Part shown: positions 48,999-58,816 of the stretch, piece after piece
Numbering within the stretch: position 1 is the first letter of the stretch
Layout: every line of letters starts with the position of its first letter
DNA from: RYN-230 sp963793825
Lineage (GTDB): Bacteria > Actinomycetota > Actinomycetes > Streptosporangiales > Streptosporangiaceae
NCBI GenBank assembly: GCA_963793825.1
Contig: CAWCBE010000015.1
Location: 175,131 to 239,130, forward strand
Direction of reading: 5' to 3'
DNA: 64,000 nt
Made by a program: the position numbers and the translations under genes
Notes under the pieces: generated by a model
What the model was told of the DNA's origin: nothing
Seen by the model: the letters and a program-made list of their open reading frames with translations, nothing else
Database searches by the model: none

Positions 48999-50648
48999 TC
49001 AGCGTGGGCCCGCCGGGAACGGTTCCGGGGTGAGATCCGGGTCGATGGCGGCCAGCGGCGCCCGGCCCGATATCAGGTCGGCGGCGCGTTCCGCGATGGC
49101 GATGACCGGCGCGTTCGTGTTGCCGCGCGGCGCCGAGGGCATGACCGAGGCGTCCACGACCCGCAGCCCCTCGACGCCCCGGACCCGCAGTTCCGGGTCC
49201 ACCACGCTGGTCAGCCTGCTCGCGGCCAGCCGGGAGTCGCCGCCCATCGCGCAGGTCCCGACCGGGTGATAGAGCGTGCCGAGATCCCGGCGGATGAACG
49301 CGCGCAGCTCCGCTTCGCTGCGCACCTCCGGGCCCGGGGCCAGTTCCCCGCTCACGTGCCGGGCCAGGGCCGCCGACGCGGCGAAGTCGCGGGCCATCCG
49401 CAGTCCGCTCACCAGCGGGTCGATGTCCTCGCTGGCGGACAGGTAACCCGGGTCGATGGCCGGCTTGTGCCGGGGGTCGGTGCTGCGCAGCCGGACCGAC
49501 CCACGGCTGGCCACGGTGAGCACGGTGACCAGGATGGAGAGCGCCCGGATGGCCGGGTCGCCCAGGCCATTGCGCTGGAACGGCACCGGCAGCACGTGCC
49601 ACTGCAGGTCGGGGGCGGGCAGCGACGGCATCGTCCGGGTGAAGCCGCCCGCCTCGGCGACGTTGGATGTCAGCGGGCCGGAGCGGAGGTACTTCCAGCG
49701 TGCCAGCCCGGCCGGGCCCGCCTGCTCCCACAGGCCGGTCTCCTTCGGCGTCGGCCAGATCGCGGTGACCACCGGATGGTCGGACAGGTTGGCCCCCACC
49801 CCCGGGTTGTCGGCCACCAGCCGGACCCCGTGGTCGATCAGCTGCTCGGCGGGGCCGACGCCGGACAGCAGCAGCAAGTGCGGGCTGCCGATGGCCCCGG
49901 CGCACAGGATGACCTCCCCCTCGGCCCGGGCCAGTTCCTCGGTCCCCCGGTGCAGGTAGCGGACGCCGGCCGCCCGCCCGGCCTCGACGAGCACCCCGGT
50001 GACCAGGGCGTCGGTCTGCACGGTCAGGTTCGGCCGGGACATCGCCGGGCGCAGGTAGGCATCGGCGGCCGACCAGCGCCGCCCGTCCCGCTGGGTGACC
50101 TGGTAGAAGCCGGTGCCGTCCTGCTCCCGGCCGTTGAAGTCCTCGTTGGCGGGCAGCCCGCACGCCCGGGACGCCTCGACGAAGGCCCTGGTCAGCACGG
50201 ATTTCCGCTTGAGGTCCTGGACGCTGAGCGGGCCGCCCGACCCGTGGTAGGCGGACGCCCCGCGGGAGTTGTCCTCGGCCCGCAGGAAGTAGGGCAGCAG
50301 GTCGGTGTAACCCCAGCCGGCGCAGCCGTACTCGTCCCGCCAGGTGTCGTAGTCGAGCCGGTTGCCCCGGATGTAGACCATGGCGTTGATGGACGACGAG
50401 CCGCCCAGGGTCCGGCCGCGCGGCCAGTAGACCGACTGCCCGGCCGCCCGGTCCTGCGGCACGGTGCGGAAGTCCCAGTCGTACTGGGTCTGCCAGAGCA
50501 GGTTCAGCGCCGCCGGGATGCGGAACTCCTCGGCGTCGTCCGGGGGCCCCGCCTCCAGCAGCAGGACCCGGGTGCCCGGGTTCTCGGTCAGCCGGGCGGC
50601 CAGCACACATCCGGCGCTGCCGGCGCCAACGATGACGTAGTCATACAC
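48999..50648 (-). CDS. GMC family FAD-dependent oxidoreductase (choline/alcohol dehydrogenase type)
   Basis: 549 residues. FAD binding is by YVIVGAGSAGCVLAARLTE and VLLLEAGP; the GMC signatures are YWPRGRTLGGSSSINAMVYI and GAIGSPHLLLLSGVGP. The C-terminal active-site His is in YHPVGTCAMGGD, and NTNAPVIAIAERAADLI closes the FAD site. It oxidises an alcohol to an aldehyde; choline is one option (BetA-like), not proven. GTG 50648 has GAGG 6 nt before it; TTG 50660 is upstream in frame without a site. The convergent aldehyde dehydrogenase makes a two-step alcohol-to-acid route plausible. Confidence 0.92.
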   Translation of the reverse strand: MYDYVIVGAGSAGCVLAARLTENPGTRVLLLEAGPPDDAEEFRIPAALNLLWQTQYDWDFRTVPQDRAAGQSVYWPRGRTLGGSSSINAMVYIRGNRLDYDTWRDEYGCAGWGYTDLLPYFLRAEDNSRGASAYHGSGGPLSVQDLKRKSVLTRAFVEASRACGLPANEDFNGREQDGTGFYQVTQRDGRRWSAADAYLRPAMSRPNLTVQTDALVTGVLVEAGRAAGVRYLHRGTEELARAEGEVILCAGAIGSPHLLLLSGVGPAEQLIDHGVRLVADNPGVGANLSDHPVVTAIWPTPKETGLWEQAGPAGLARWKYLRSGPLTSNVAEAGGFTRTMPSLPAPDLQWHVLPVPFQRNGLGDPAIRALSILVTVLTVASRGSVRLRSTDPRHKPAIDPGYLSASEDIDPLVSGLRMARDFAASAALARHVSGELAPGPEVRSEAELRAFIRRDLGTLYHPVGTCAMGGDSRLAASRLTSVVDPELRVRGVEGLRVVDASVMPSAPRGNTNAPVIAIAERAADLISGRAPLAAIDPDLTPEPFPAGPR

Positions 50649-50716
50649 GAGGAACCTCAAGGGGCAGTTCGGGGGCTAGCCGCCACCCTACTAGCGGGAG
50701 CCCGCAGCGCACAGCC

Positions 50717-50754
50717 GAGCGCGCCCCCGGCCGAATCCGGCCGGGGGCGCGCTC
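50717..50754. terminator. Perfect 17-bp hairpin in a divergent gap
   Basis: The arms GAGCGCGCCCCCGGCCG and CGGCCGGGGGCGCGCTC with loop AATC form the strongest hairpin in the window. It lies upstream of both flanking genes (GMC gene starts at 50648 minus, adenosyltransferase at 51100 plus), so it ends neither. It would end a short transcript from the gap, or act as a leader structure of the GMC gene. Confidence 0.6.
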
Positions 50755-50880
50755 CTCCAAGGCCACTGCGGGCTCTGGCGGGCCCCCGAGATCCGCCAGG
50801 CACCAGAGGCAGTGACCGCAGGTCCCTGGGCAGCAGTACGCCGCTATTCGATTACTCTTCGTCTCTAAACGATGCCACAT
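50755..50880 (-). ncRNA. Candidate structured small RNA or leader
   Basis: On the minus strand the stretch before the 17-bp hairpin can fold into nested stems: CACTGC with GCAGTG outside and CCTGGCGG with CCGCCAG inside. Together with the terminator-like hairpin this looks like a small RNA or a 5' leader of the GMC gene. A 79-residue frame (50880-50641, with CCPGTCGHCLWC and a GTGTATGA overlap with the GMC start) covers the same bases. I cannot decide between coding and structured RNA. No known RNA family was recognised; a cobalamin riboswitch was considered and not supported. Confidence 0.25.
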
Positions 50881-50944
50881 CGTGTTTGATATGTGAATAC
50901 CCCAAGGTCAGAAGATTGATCATCTTGAGCAATGTACTGATCAA
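50876..50944. promoter_or_regulatory. AT-rich segment with three inverted repeats
   Basis: CACAT-N10-ATGTG (50876-50895), AAGAT-TGATC-ATCTT (50912-50926) and TTGATCA-N15-TGATCAA (50916-50944) cluster in the most AT-rich part of the window. They look like operators for a dimeric regulator acting on the divergent GMC and adenosyltransferase genes. The remaining gap to 51099 holds only short repeats (gcccagtagccgcccagtagccgccc). Confidence 0.5.
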
Positions 50945-51099
50945 CTTCCCCGCCCAGTAGCCGCCCAGTAGCCGCCCAGGAGCCGCCGAGGGGCCCCGGG
51001 GCGGGGGGCGCGCCACGGGCCTGCTGGCCGGCATGCGGCCGCCCGACGCCGGATGCGCGGCACGGGGCGGCCGCCCCGGCCTCGCGCTACGGTGGAGCC

Positions 51100-51696
51100 A
51101 TGGCAGGCGACCGCAACGACGAGCCCGTGGTGCTCTCGCGCATCTACACCCGCACCGGCGACGAGGGCAGCACGGCGCTGGGCGACATGAGCCGGGTGCC
51201 GAAGACCGATCCCCGGCTGGCCGCCTACGCTGACGTGGACGAGGCGAACACCGTGATCGGGATGGCGCTCGCCCTGGGCGGCCTGCCGGACACCATGACC
51301 GCGCTGCTCGCCCGGGTGCAGAACGAGCTGTTCGACGTCGGTGCTGACCTGTGCACCCCGGTGACCGAGGACCCCGCCTATCCGCCGCTCCGGGTCACCC
51401 CGGACTACATCGAGCGGCTGGAGCGGGACTGCGATGAGCACAACGCCGGGCTCCCGGTGCTGCGCAGCTTCATCCTGCCCGGGGGCACCCCGGGCGCCGC
51501 CCTGCTGCACCAGGCCCGGACGGTGGCCCGCCGGGCCGAGCGGACCACGTGGGCGGCCCTGCAAACCTACGGCGAGTCGATGAACCCGCTCACCGCGCGG
51601 TACCTGAACCGGCTGTCTGACCTGTTGTTCATCCTGTCCCGGCTGGCCAACGACGGGCGCGGGGACATCCTCTGGAAGCCCGGCGGAGAACGCTGA
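51100..51696 (+). CDS. PduO-type ATP:cob(I)alamin adenosyltransferase
   Basis: A 198-residue enzyme that makes adenosylcobalamin from cob(I)alamin and ATP. Motifs: SRIYTRTGDEGSTALGD (ATP loop), RLAAYADVDEANTVIG, LLARVQNELFDVGADL, SFILPGGTPGAALLHQ and ARTVARRAERTTWA, NRLSDLLFILSRLAN. The start is ATG 51100. It supplies the cofactor that MeaB and methylmalonyl-CoA mutase use; meaB and the epimerase are 34-36 kb away in this window. Convergent with the DUF2550 gene; a hairpin at 51843-51862 separates them. Confidence 0.94.
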   Translation: MAGDRNDEPVVLSRIYTRTGDEGSTALGDMSRVPKTDPRLAAYADVDEANTVIGMALALGGLPDTMTALLARVQNELFDVGADLCTPVTEDPAYPPLRVTPDYIERLERDCDEHNAGLPVLRSFILPGGTPGAALLHQARTVARRAERTTWAALQTYGESMNPLTARYLNRLSDLLFILSRLANDGRGDILWKPGGER

Positions 51697-51842
51697 ACGC
51701 CCCCTCCCGCGCACTCCCCGGCCCCAGTCCCGCGCACTATCCCGACCTCGCACCCGGTCCCGCGCCCGCTATCCCGCCTCCGTGCCCGCGGTTCGGCGCC
51801 TCGCAGCCCACTCGGCACCCCAGATTCACGTTTCGCTGGGGA

Positions 51843-51862
51843 TTTCCCGGTTTACCGGGAAA
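51843..51862. terminator. Bidirectional terminator hairpin
   Basis: TTTCCCGGT-tt-ACCGGGAAA has 9-bp perfect arms with A/T outer ends in both directions, between the adenosyltransferase gene (ends 51696) and the DUF2550 gene (ends 51932). The flanking 51697-51842 is a Pro/Arg-codon-like low-complexity run without a gene. Confidence 0.7.
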
Positions 51863-51931
51863 GTTGAGTGCGAAGTCGAGGTGCGGGCGGCACGCCAGCT
51901 TGGAGTGAGGTGCCCCACGGCGGGGCGGCGG

Positions 51932-52384
51932 TTAGCTGGCGCGGCCGAGGTAGGAGCCGGGGGCGGGCGGGGCCGCTTCCAGCCAGGCCAGGAAGCCGGT
52001 GAGCGCCGACTCGCCCATGGCGAGTTCCACGGTGCCGTCCCCCTCGCCGACCTGGCAGCGCACCACCACGGCGCCCGCACCCAGGCTGGTCTCTTCCGCG
52101 GGATCGGCGGGCCGGCGGGACAGCACGCTGAGCGTCCGGCGGGGGAAGACCTGGTTAGGCCGCAGCAGCAGGCCGAACACCTGATACCAGCAGAGCGCGT
52201 CGGTCCGGTAGGCGGCGACACCCAGCCGCCAGCTGCCGCCGGGCACGCGCAGCGCGCACTCGACCGTGCCGCCGCCCCGCTCCAGCAGGTAGCGGCGCAG
52301 CGTGAGGCCCGCCGCCAGGAACACGACAATGATGAGGAGGCCAGCAAAGAGCCAGGCTGCGTCGAAGGCCAGCGCTCCGCTCAT
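51932..52384 (-). CDS. DUF2550 family membrane-anchored protein
   Basis: 150 residues. One N-terminal span (DAAWLFAGLLIIVVFLAAGL) precedes a cytoplasmic domain with GGGTVECALRVPGGSWRLGV and CWYQVFGLLLRPNQVFPRRT, typical of DUF2550. In many actinobacteria this gene directly follows atpC, as here (24 bp away), and is probably the last gene of the atp transcript. Function unknown; no link to ATP synthase assembly is proven. Confidence 0.9.
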   Translation of the reverse strand: MSGALAFDAAWLFAGLLIIVVFLAAGLTLRRYLLERGGGTVECALRVPGGSWRLGVAAYRTDALCWYQVFGLLLRPNQVFPRRTLSVLSRRPADPAEETSLGAGAVVVRCQVGEGDGTVELAMGESALTGFLAWLEAAPPAPGSYLGRAS

Positions 52385-52408
52385 CCCGGCCCCCCGCGCT
52401 GGCCCTCG

Positions 52409-52826
52409 TCAGGACCCGTCGCCGGCGGCCCGCAGGCGCGCCCGGAGGTACTTCACCGCGATCGGTTCCTCTTCATCGGCCCCGGCTTCGCCCAGCGCGG
52501 CGTCGAGCTCGGCCCGCACCGCGGCCCGGTCCACCTGACTGCCCAGCTCAGCCTGCCGGGCCAGGATCGAGATCCGGTCGTCGTGCACGGACAGGAACCC
52601 GGTGCTGACCGCGACCTGGAGCGCCTGGCCCGGCGGAGGTGTCCTGGCTGGAGGCCTGCCGCGGGTCGAGGACCTGAACGACGCCGCCTTCGGCCAGGAT
52701 GCCGAGCACCGGAGGGTGCCCGGTGAGCACGCCGAGGTCACCGTCGAGCGTCTTGGCGATGACCATGCGGGCCTCACCGGACCATACCTCGCCGTCCGGC
52801 ACCACCAGCTCGACCCGGAGCGTCAC
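52409..52826 (-). pseudogene. atpC: ATP synthase epsilon subunit gene, single frameshift
   Basis: The beta-sandwich half reads from ATG 52826: TLRVELVVPDGEVWSGEARM and GDLGVLTGHPPVLGILAEGG. After QASSQD (about 52636-52645) the frame must shift by one base to continue TPPPGQALQVAVSTGFLSVH, DDRISILARQAELGSQV and the helical end AVKYLRARLRAAGDGS (stop at 52409). Both halves are normal epsilon sequence, so the true gene is one protein of about 138 residues. A broken epsilon in an otherwise perfect atp operon makes a sequencing or assembly error the favoured reading. Epsilon couples and brakes the rotor. It is 34 bp after atpD. Confidence 0.85.
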
Positions 52827-52860
52827 CGGGGCCTCCCGTTTCCTGTGCTGGCCGCGCCGC

Positions 52861-54336
52861 TCACTGGCGCTCCAGCTCCGCGGCCTTCTGCTCCACGTCC
52901 TCGATCCCGCCGCACATGAAGAAGGCCTGCTCGGGATAGTTGTCGTACTTGCCCTCGGTGAGCGCCTTGAACGAGGCGATCGTGTCGCTCAACGGCACGA
53001 ACACGCCGGGCTGGCCGGTGAACTGCTCGGCCACGAACATCGGGTGGGACAGGAACCGCTCGATACGCCGCGCCCGCTTGACCGTGACCTGGTCCTCTTC
53101 GGACAGCTCGTCGATGCCCAGCAGCGCGATGATGTCCTGCAGCTCCTGGTACCGCTGCAGGATGCGCAGGACCTCGCGGGCCACGTCGTAGTGCTCCTGG
53201 CCGATGTACTTGGCGTCCAGGATCCGGGAGGTAGAGGCGAGCGGGTTGACCGCCGGGAAGATGCCCTTCTCGGTGATGGCCCGGGACAGCGCCGTGGTCG
53301 CGTCCAGGTGGGCGAACGTGGTGGCCGGCGCGGGGTCGGTGTAGTCGTCCGCGGGGACGTAGATGGCCTGCATGGAGGTGATCGAGTGGCCCCGGGTGGA
53401 GGTGATCCGCTCCTGCAGCTGGCCCATCTCGTCGGCCAGCGTGGGCTGGTAGCCCACGGCCGACGGCATCCGGCCTAGCAGGGTGGACACCTCGGAGCCG
53501 GCCTGGGTGAACCGGAAGATGTTGTCGATGAACAGCAGCACGTCCTGGCCCTGCACATCGCGGAAGTACTCGGCCATGGTCAGCGCGGACAGGCCGACCC
53601 GCAGCCGGGTGCCCGGCGGCTCGTCCATCTGGCCGAACACCAGCGCGGTGTCCTTGATGACGTTGGACTCGGTCATCTCGACGAACAGGTCGTTGCCCTC
53701 GCGGGTGCGCTCGCCCACCCCGGCGAACACGGACACGCCGCCGAAGTTCTTCGCCACCCGGGTGATCATCTCCTGGATGAGCACCGTCTTGCCCACGCCC
53801 GCGCCGCCGAACAGGCCGATCTTCCCGCCCCGGACGTACGGGGTGAGCAGGTCCAGCACCTTGATCCCGGTCTCCAGGATCTCGGTCCGCGGCTCCAGCT
53901 GGTCGAACGGCGGCGGGTCCCGGTGGATCGACCAGCGCTCGTTGACCTCCAGGGAGGAGGCGGGCACGTCCAGGGGCACGCCGAGCACGTTGAACACGTG
54001 CCCCTTGGTGACGTCGCCGACCGGCACGGTGATCGGCCCGCCGGTGTCGGTGACGGGGGCGCCGCGGACCAGGCCGTCGGTGGGCTGCATGGAGATGGCC
54101 CGGAGTGTGTTGTCGCCCAGGTGCTGCTCCACCTCCAGGGTCAGCGTCCGCGTCTCCTCGCCCAGCGTGATATCCACGTGCAGCGCGTTGTAGATGTCCG
54201 GCATGCTGTCCTCGGTGGCGAACTCCACGTCCACCACCGAGCCGATGACCCGCGCTACCCGGCCAGCCTGGGCCTCGGCGCCCTGCTCGCCGCCGGAGGC
54301 GGTGTTCTCGACGGTTGCGGTCATGATGGCATTCAC
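52861..54336 (-). CDS. atpD: ATP synthase F1 beta subunit
   Basis: 491 residues, the catalytic subunit of F1. P-loop GLFGGAGVGKTVLIQEMI, catalytic Glu in VFAGVGERTREGNDL, Walker B strand DVLLFIDNIFRFTQAGSEVS, and the DELSEED-type loop as DELSEEDQVTVKRARR. GTG 54336 overlaps the stop of atpG (GTGA); ATG 54324 is an in-frame alternative. The N-terminus has about 15 extra residues compared with short bacterial forms (ENTASGGEQGAEAQAG). Confidence 0.97.
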   Translation of the reverse strand: MNAIMTATVENTASGGEQGAEAQAGRVARVIGSVVDVEFATEDSMPDIYNALHVDITLGEETRTLTLEVEQHLGDNTLRAISMQPTDGLVRGAPVTDTGGPITVPVGDVTKGHVFNVLGVPLDVPASSLEVNERWSIHRDPPPFDQLEPRTEILETGIKVLDLLTPYVRGGKIGLFGGAGVGKTVLIQEMITRVAKNFGGVSVFAGVGERTREGNDLFVEMTESNVIKDTALVFGQMDEPPGTRLRVGLSALTMAEYFRDVQGQDVLLFIDNIFRFTQAGSEVSTLLGRMPSAVGYQPTLADEMGQLQERITSTRGHSITSMQAIYVPADDYTDPAPATTFAHLDATTALSRAITEKGIFPAVNPLASTSRILDAKYIGQEHYDVAREVLRILQRYQELQDIIALLGIDELSEEDQVTVKRARRIERFLSHPMFVAEQFTGQPGVFVPLSDTIASFKALTEGKYDNYPEQAFFMCGGIEDVEQKAAELERQ

Positions 54337-55244
54337 TCTTTCCCTACGGCGCTCTCGGCCAGCGCGTCCGCGCCGCCGACGATCTCGCTGATTTCCGAGG
54401 TGATCTCGGCCTGGCGGGCCTTGTTGGCCTCGCGGGTGAACTCTTCCAGGAGTTCGTTGGCGTTATCGGTGGCCGACTTCATGGCCCGGCGGCGGGCCGC
54501 GATCTCCGACGCCGCGGCTTGCAGCAGGGCCTGGTAGATCCGGCTCTCCACGTACCACGGCAGCAGCGCGTCCAGTACCGCCGGCGGTGACGGCTCGAAC
54601 TCGTACAGCGGGAGCGGCCCGCCGGGCCGCTCCTCGGTAGTCTCCTCGATGACCAGCGGGAGGATCCGCCGCACCACCGCGTTCTGGCTCAGCATGGAGA
54701 TGAACTCGGTGTAGACGAGGTGGATCTCATCGACCCCGCCCTCGTCGGCCGGCTGGCTGAACGCCTCGAACAGGGTCCCGGTGATCTCCCGGGCATTCTC
54801 GTGCCGGGGCATCTCGGAGAAACCGGTCCACGAGGCGGCGATCTCCCGGCCGCGGAACCGGTGCCAGGTGATGCCCTTAACGCCCGCCACGTAGGTGACC
54901 GCCTCGATGCCCCGCTCCGAGAGCAGCGCGCGCAGCCCCTGGGCCTCGCGCAGCACGTTGCTGTTGTAGCCACCGCAGAATCCCCGGTCGCTGGTCAGCA
55001 CCAGGATCGCGGCCCGGCGCGGCGTCTGCGCCTCGCGGACCAGCGGATGATCGATGCTCGACGACCGGCTGACCACCGCCTCCACCGCGTCGGTGATCTC
55101 CCGGGCGTACGGGCCCGCGTCCCGCACCCGCTGCTGCGCCTTGATGATCCGGGACGCGGCGATCAGCTCCTGGGCGCGGGTGATCTGGGCGATCGACTGG
55201 ATGCTCTGGATCCGCTGCCGGATCGCGCGAAGTTGGCCTGCCAT
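54333..55244 (-). CDS. atpG: ATP synthase F1 gamma subunit
   Basis: 303 residues, the central shaft of F1. The N-terminal helix is GQLRAIRQRIQSIQSIAQIT with RAQELIAASRIIKAQQR, the middle LVLTSDRGFCGGYNSNVLRE, and the C-terminal helix RRAMKSATDNANELLEEFTR. The family usually has ITRAME at the start; Gln replaces Met here. ATG 55244 has AGGGAG 3 nt upstream. Overlaps atpD by GTGA. Confidence 0.96.
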   Translation of the reverse strand: MAGQLRAIRQRIQSIQSIAQITRAQELIAASRIIKAQQRVRDAGPYAREITDAVEAVVSRSSSIDHPLVREAQTPRRAAILVLTSDRGFCGGYNSNVLREAQGLRALLSERGIEAVTYVAGVKGITWHRFRGREIAASWTGFSEMPRHENAREITGTLFEAFSQPADEGGVDEIHLVYTEFISMLSQNAVVRRILPLVIEETTEERPGGPLPLYEFEPSPPAVLDALLPWYVESRIYQALLQAAASEIAARRRAMKSATDNANELLEEFTREANKARQAEITSEISEIVGGADALAESAVGKE

Positions 55245-55258
55245 GCGCTCCCTGCCGC

Positions 55259-56920
<1,662 letters not shown>

Positions 56921-57016
56921 GGTCCTCGTGTCTCTCTGTCGTCCGGATGTGTGTCCGGGTTGTTGGTCCGGTTGCCTCGGGCTGGTCGCCCGGTGACGGC
57001 CGTGCGGCGCCGCCGG

Positions 57017-57829
57017 TCAGGCCGCCAGCTGCCGGCGCAGCGCTGCCAGCCGGCTCGCCACGCTTCCGTCGATGAACTCATCCCCGATACGGACGGATAT
57101 GCCACCTAGCACATCAGGATCGATCAGGATGTCCAGGTGCACACCGCGGCCAAACGCCGCAGAAAGTGCGGCAGCCAGGCGCTCCCGCTCGTCTGCCCCG
57201 AGCGGGACGGCGACCCGCACGACGGCGATCAAGCGCTCCCGCCACTCAGCCACCAGCCGCGCGTAGTCAGCCAGGCACAGCTCCAGGTTACGTCCCCGGG
57301 GGTGCACCACTGCCGCGGCGATGAGGCGCAGCGACGGAGGGGTCACCTTGCCGTCCAGCAGGGTGCCCAGCAGCTGGCGCTTGGCGCTGGCCGGCGCCTG
57401 GGGGCTGGTCAGCGCGGCCCGCAGCTGGGGCGAGCCGCTGACCACCCGGCTGAACCGGAACAGCTCATCCTCCACGTCATCCAGGTGCCCGGCCTCGTCC
57501 GCCGCGGCGGCGGTGGCCAGCACCGCCAATTCCTCGGTGGCGTCGGTGAGGTCGCGGGGCACCGACCAGCGGGCGGCGGCCAGCCCGGCGACCAGGTGCA
57601 GCGTGGGCCGGCTGACCTTGCCTTCCAGCAGGGCGCGGACCAGCCCGGCCCGCTCAGCGGGGCGCCGGGTGGTGTCCGTCAGCGCGCGGCGCAGCACCGG
57701 CTGGCTGTCCAGCAGCCCGACCACGCTGAACAGCTCCTCGCTCAGCACGTCGGCCACCCCGGGCTCGTTGACCGCGCTGGCCAGCCGCTCCCGGGCCTCG
57801 GCGAGGGATGCCCGGCTAGCTCCGCGCAT
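57017..57829 (-). CDS. atpH: ATP synthase delta subunit (long actinobacterial form)
   Basis: 270 residues of the OSCP/delta family that tie F1 to the peripheral stalk. It has RGASRASLAEARERLASAV at the start, two repeat-like helical halves, and the C-terminal beta part VHLDILIDPDVLGGISVRIG with DEFIDGSVASRLAALRRQL. Proteobacterial delta is about 177 residues; the longer form is usual in actinobacteria. ATG 57829 lies inside the end of atpF (14-base overlap) with GGGGGCGAG just before it; the frame continues to 57958 but only within atpF. Confidence 0.93.
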   Translation of the reverse strand: MRGASRASLAEARERLASAVNEPGVADVLSEELFSVVGLLDSQPVLRRALTDTTRRPAERAGLVRALLEGKVSRPTLHLVAGLAAARWSVPRDLTDATEELAVLATAAAADEAGHLDDVEDELFRFSRVVSGSPQLRAALTSPQAPASAKRQLLGTLLDGKVTPPSLRLIAAAVVHPRGRNLELCLADYARLVAEWRERLIAVVRVAVPLGADERERLAAALSAAFGRGVHLDILIDPDVLGGISVRIGDEFIDGSVASRLAALRRQLAA

Positions 57830-58376
57830 GCTCGCCCCCGGCGGCGGTCTCCCGCTCCAGGTCGTCCAGGAAGCGCTCAACGATGCGCCGCTGGCGGGCC
57901 TCATCCTGCAGCGATTCGCCGACCACCCGGCTGGCCAGATCGACGGCCATGGTGCCAACCTCGGTGCGCAGCGCGTTGATGGCCTGCTGACGGTCCGCCT
58001 CGATCTGCGCGTGCGCCGCCTCGACCAGGCGCCGCCGCTCCGTCTCGCCCTGCTCGCGCAGTTCGGCGATGATCTGGGCGCCTTCCTCGCGGGCCTTCTC
58101 GCGCAGCCGGGCCTCCTGCCGGGCCTCGGACAGTTGCTGCCGGTACTCGGCCAGCGCCCGCTCGGCCTCGGCCTGCATCTCCTCGGCGCGCTGGATACCG
58201 CCCTCGATGGCGTCGGTCCGCTCGGCCAGCGTCTTCTGGATGCGGGGCAGCAGCACCTTCCCCAGCACCGCGAACACGATAAGGAAGGCGATCGCGCCGA
58301 TGATCAGCTCGGGCCATTCGGGTATCAGCGGGTTAGTGGGCGGGTTCACCACCGCCGCGCCAACGTGGTACCTCAC
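57816..58376 (-). CDS. atpF: ATP synthase F0 b subunit
   Basis: 186 residues. One N-terminal span (ELIIGAIAFLIVFAVLGKVL) then a long charged helix (TDAIEGGIQRAEEMQAEAER, AQIEADRQQAINALRTEVGT, MAVDLASRVVGESL) forms the stator stalk. GTG 58376 has AGGAGG 7 nt upstream. Followed by overlap with atpH, 45 bp after atpE. Confidence 0.95.
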   Translation of the reverse strand: MRYHVGAAVVNPPTNPLIPEWPELIIGAIAFLIVFAVLGKVLLPRIQKTLAERTDAIEGGIQRAEEMQAEAERALAEYRQQLSEARQEARLREKAREEGAQIIAELREQGETERRRLVEAAHAQIEADRQQAINALRTEVGTMAVDLASRVVGESLQDEARQRRIVERFLDDLERETAAGGEHARS

Positions 58377-58421
58377 GATGCGGCCTCCTGCCGGCGAGGG
58401 ATCACTGGGGGACTCCGCCGA

Positions 58422-58709
58422 TCAGGTGGCGCCGAAGATGAACGGAACCACGAGGCCGATCAGGGCCAGGGCCTCGGCCAGCGCGAAGCCGATGTACATG
58501 TTGGACTGGATGAGGCCGCGGGCTTCCGGCTGCCGGGCCATGGCCTCGACACCGTGGCCGAAGATCAGGCCGATGCCGACACCGGGGCCGATGGCCGCCA
58601 GGCCGTACCCCACCGCGCCAAAGTTGATTTGCAGCCGCTGGGTCGTGCCCGCGGCGATCAGATGATGCAGGACGCCCAGCGCGACCACATGATGCGCGAT
58701 ATCAAGCAT
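58422..58709 (-). CDS. atpE: ATP synthase F0 c subunit (rotor ring)
   Basis: 95 residues with two membrane helices: NFGAVGYGLAAIGPGVGIGL and NMYIGFALAEALALIGLVVP. The proton-carrying Glu is in GFALAEALALIG and the polar loop is GHGVEAMARQPEARG. The N-terminus has about 27 residues (with HHVVALGVLHHLI) before the first helix, longer than usual; an internal start is not obvious. ATG 58709. Confidence 0.95.
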   Translation of the reverse strand: MLDIAHHVVALGVLHHLIAAGTTQRLQINFGAVGYGLAAIGPGVGIGLIFGHGVEAMARQPEARGLIQSNMYIGFALAEALALIGLVVPFIFGAT

Positions 58710-58816
58710 GTGTGCATTCCCTTGCCTTCAGGCCGACGGGTGTCTGCCGCCGGCGGGTTGGATGGGCCGCCAGCACACCTGGGTGCGCTGGCGGACGAAT
58801 CAGGGTGCGGGCCACG

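Noticed and set aside
48976..50610. 544-residue frame in another phase over the GMC gene
   Set aside because: Shadow of the GMC oxidoreductase; composition is Gly/Arg/Pro-biased without FAD motifs.
50755..50880. Cobalamin riboswitch before the adenosyltransferase gene
   Set aside because: GGCCACTG resembles a B12 box, but the other conserved boxes and the expected distance to the start are absent.
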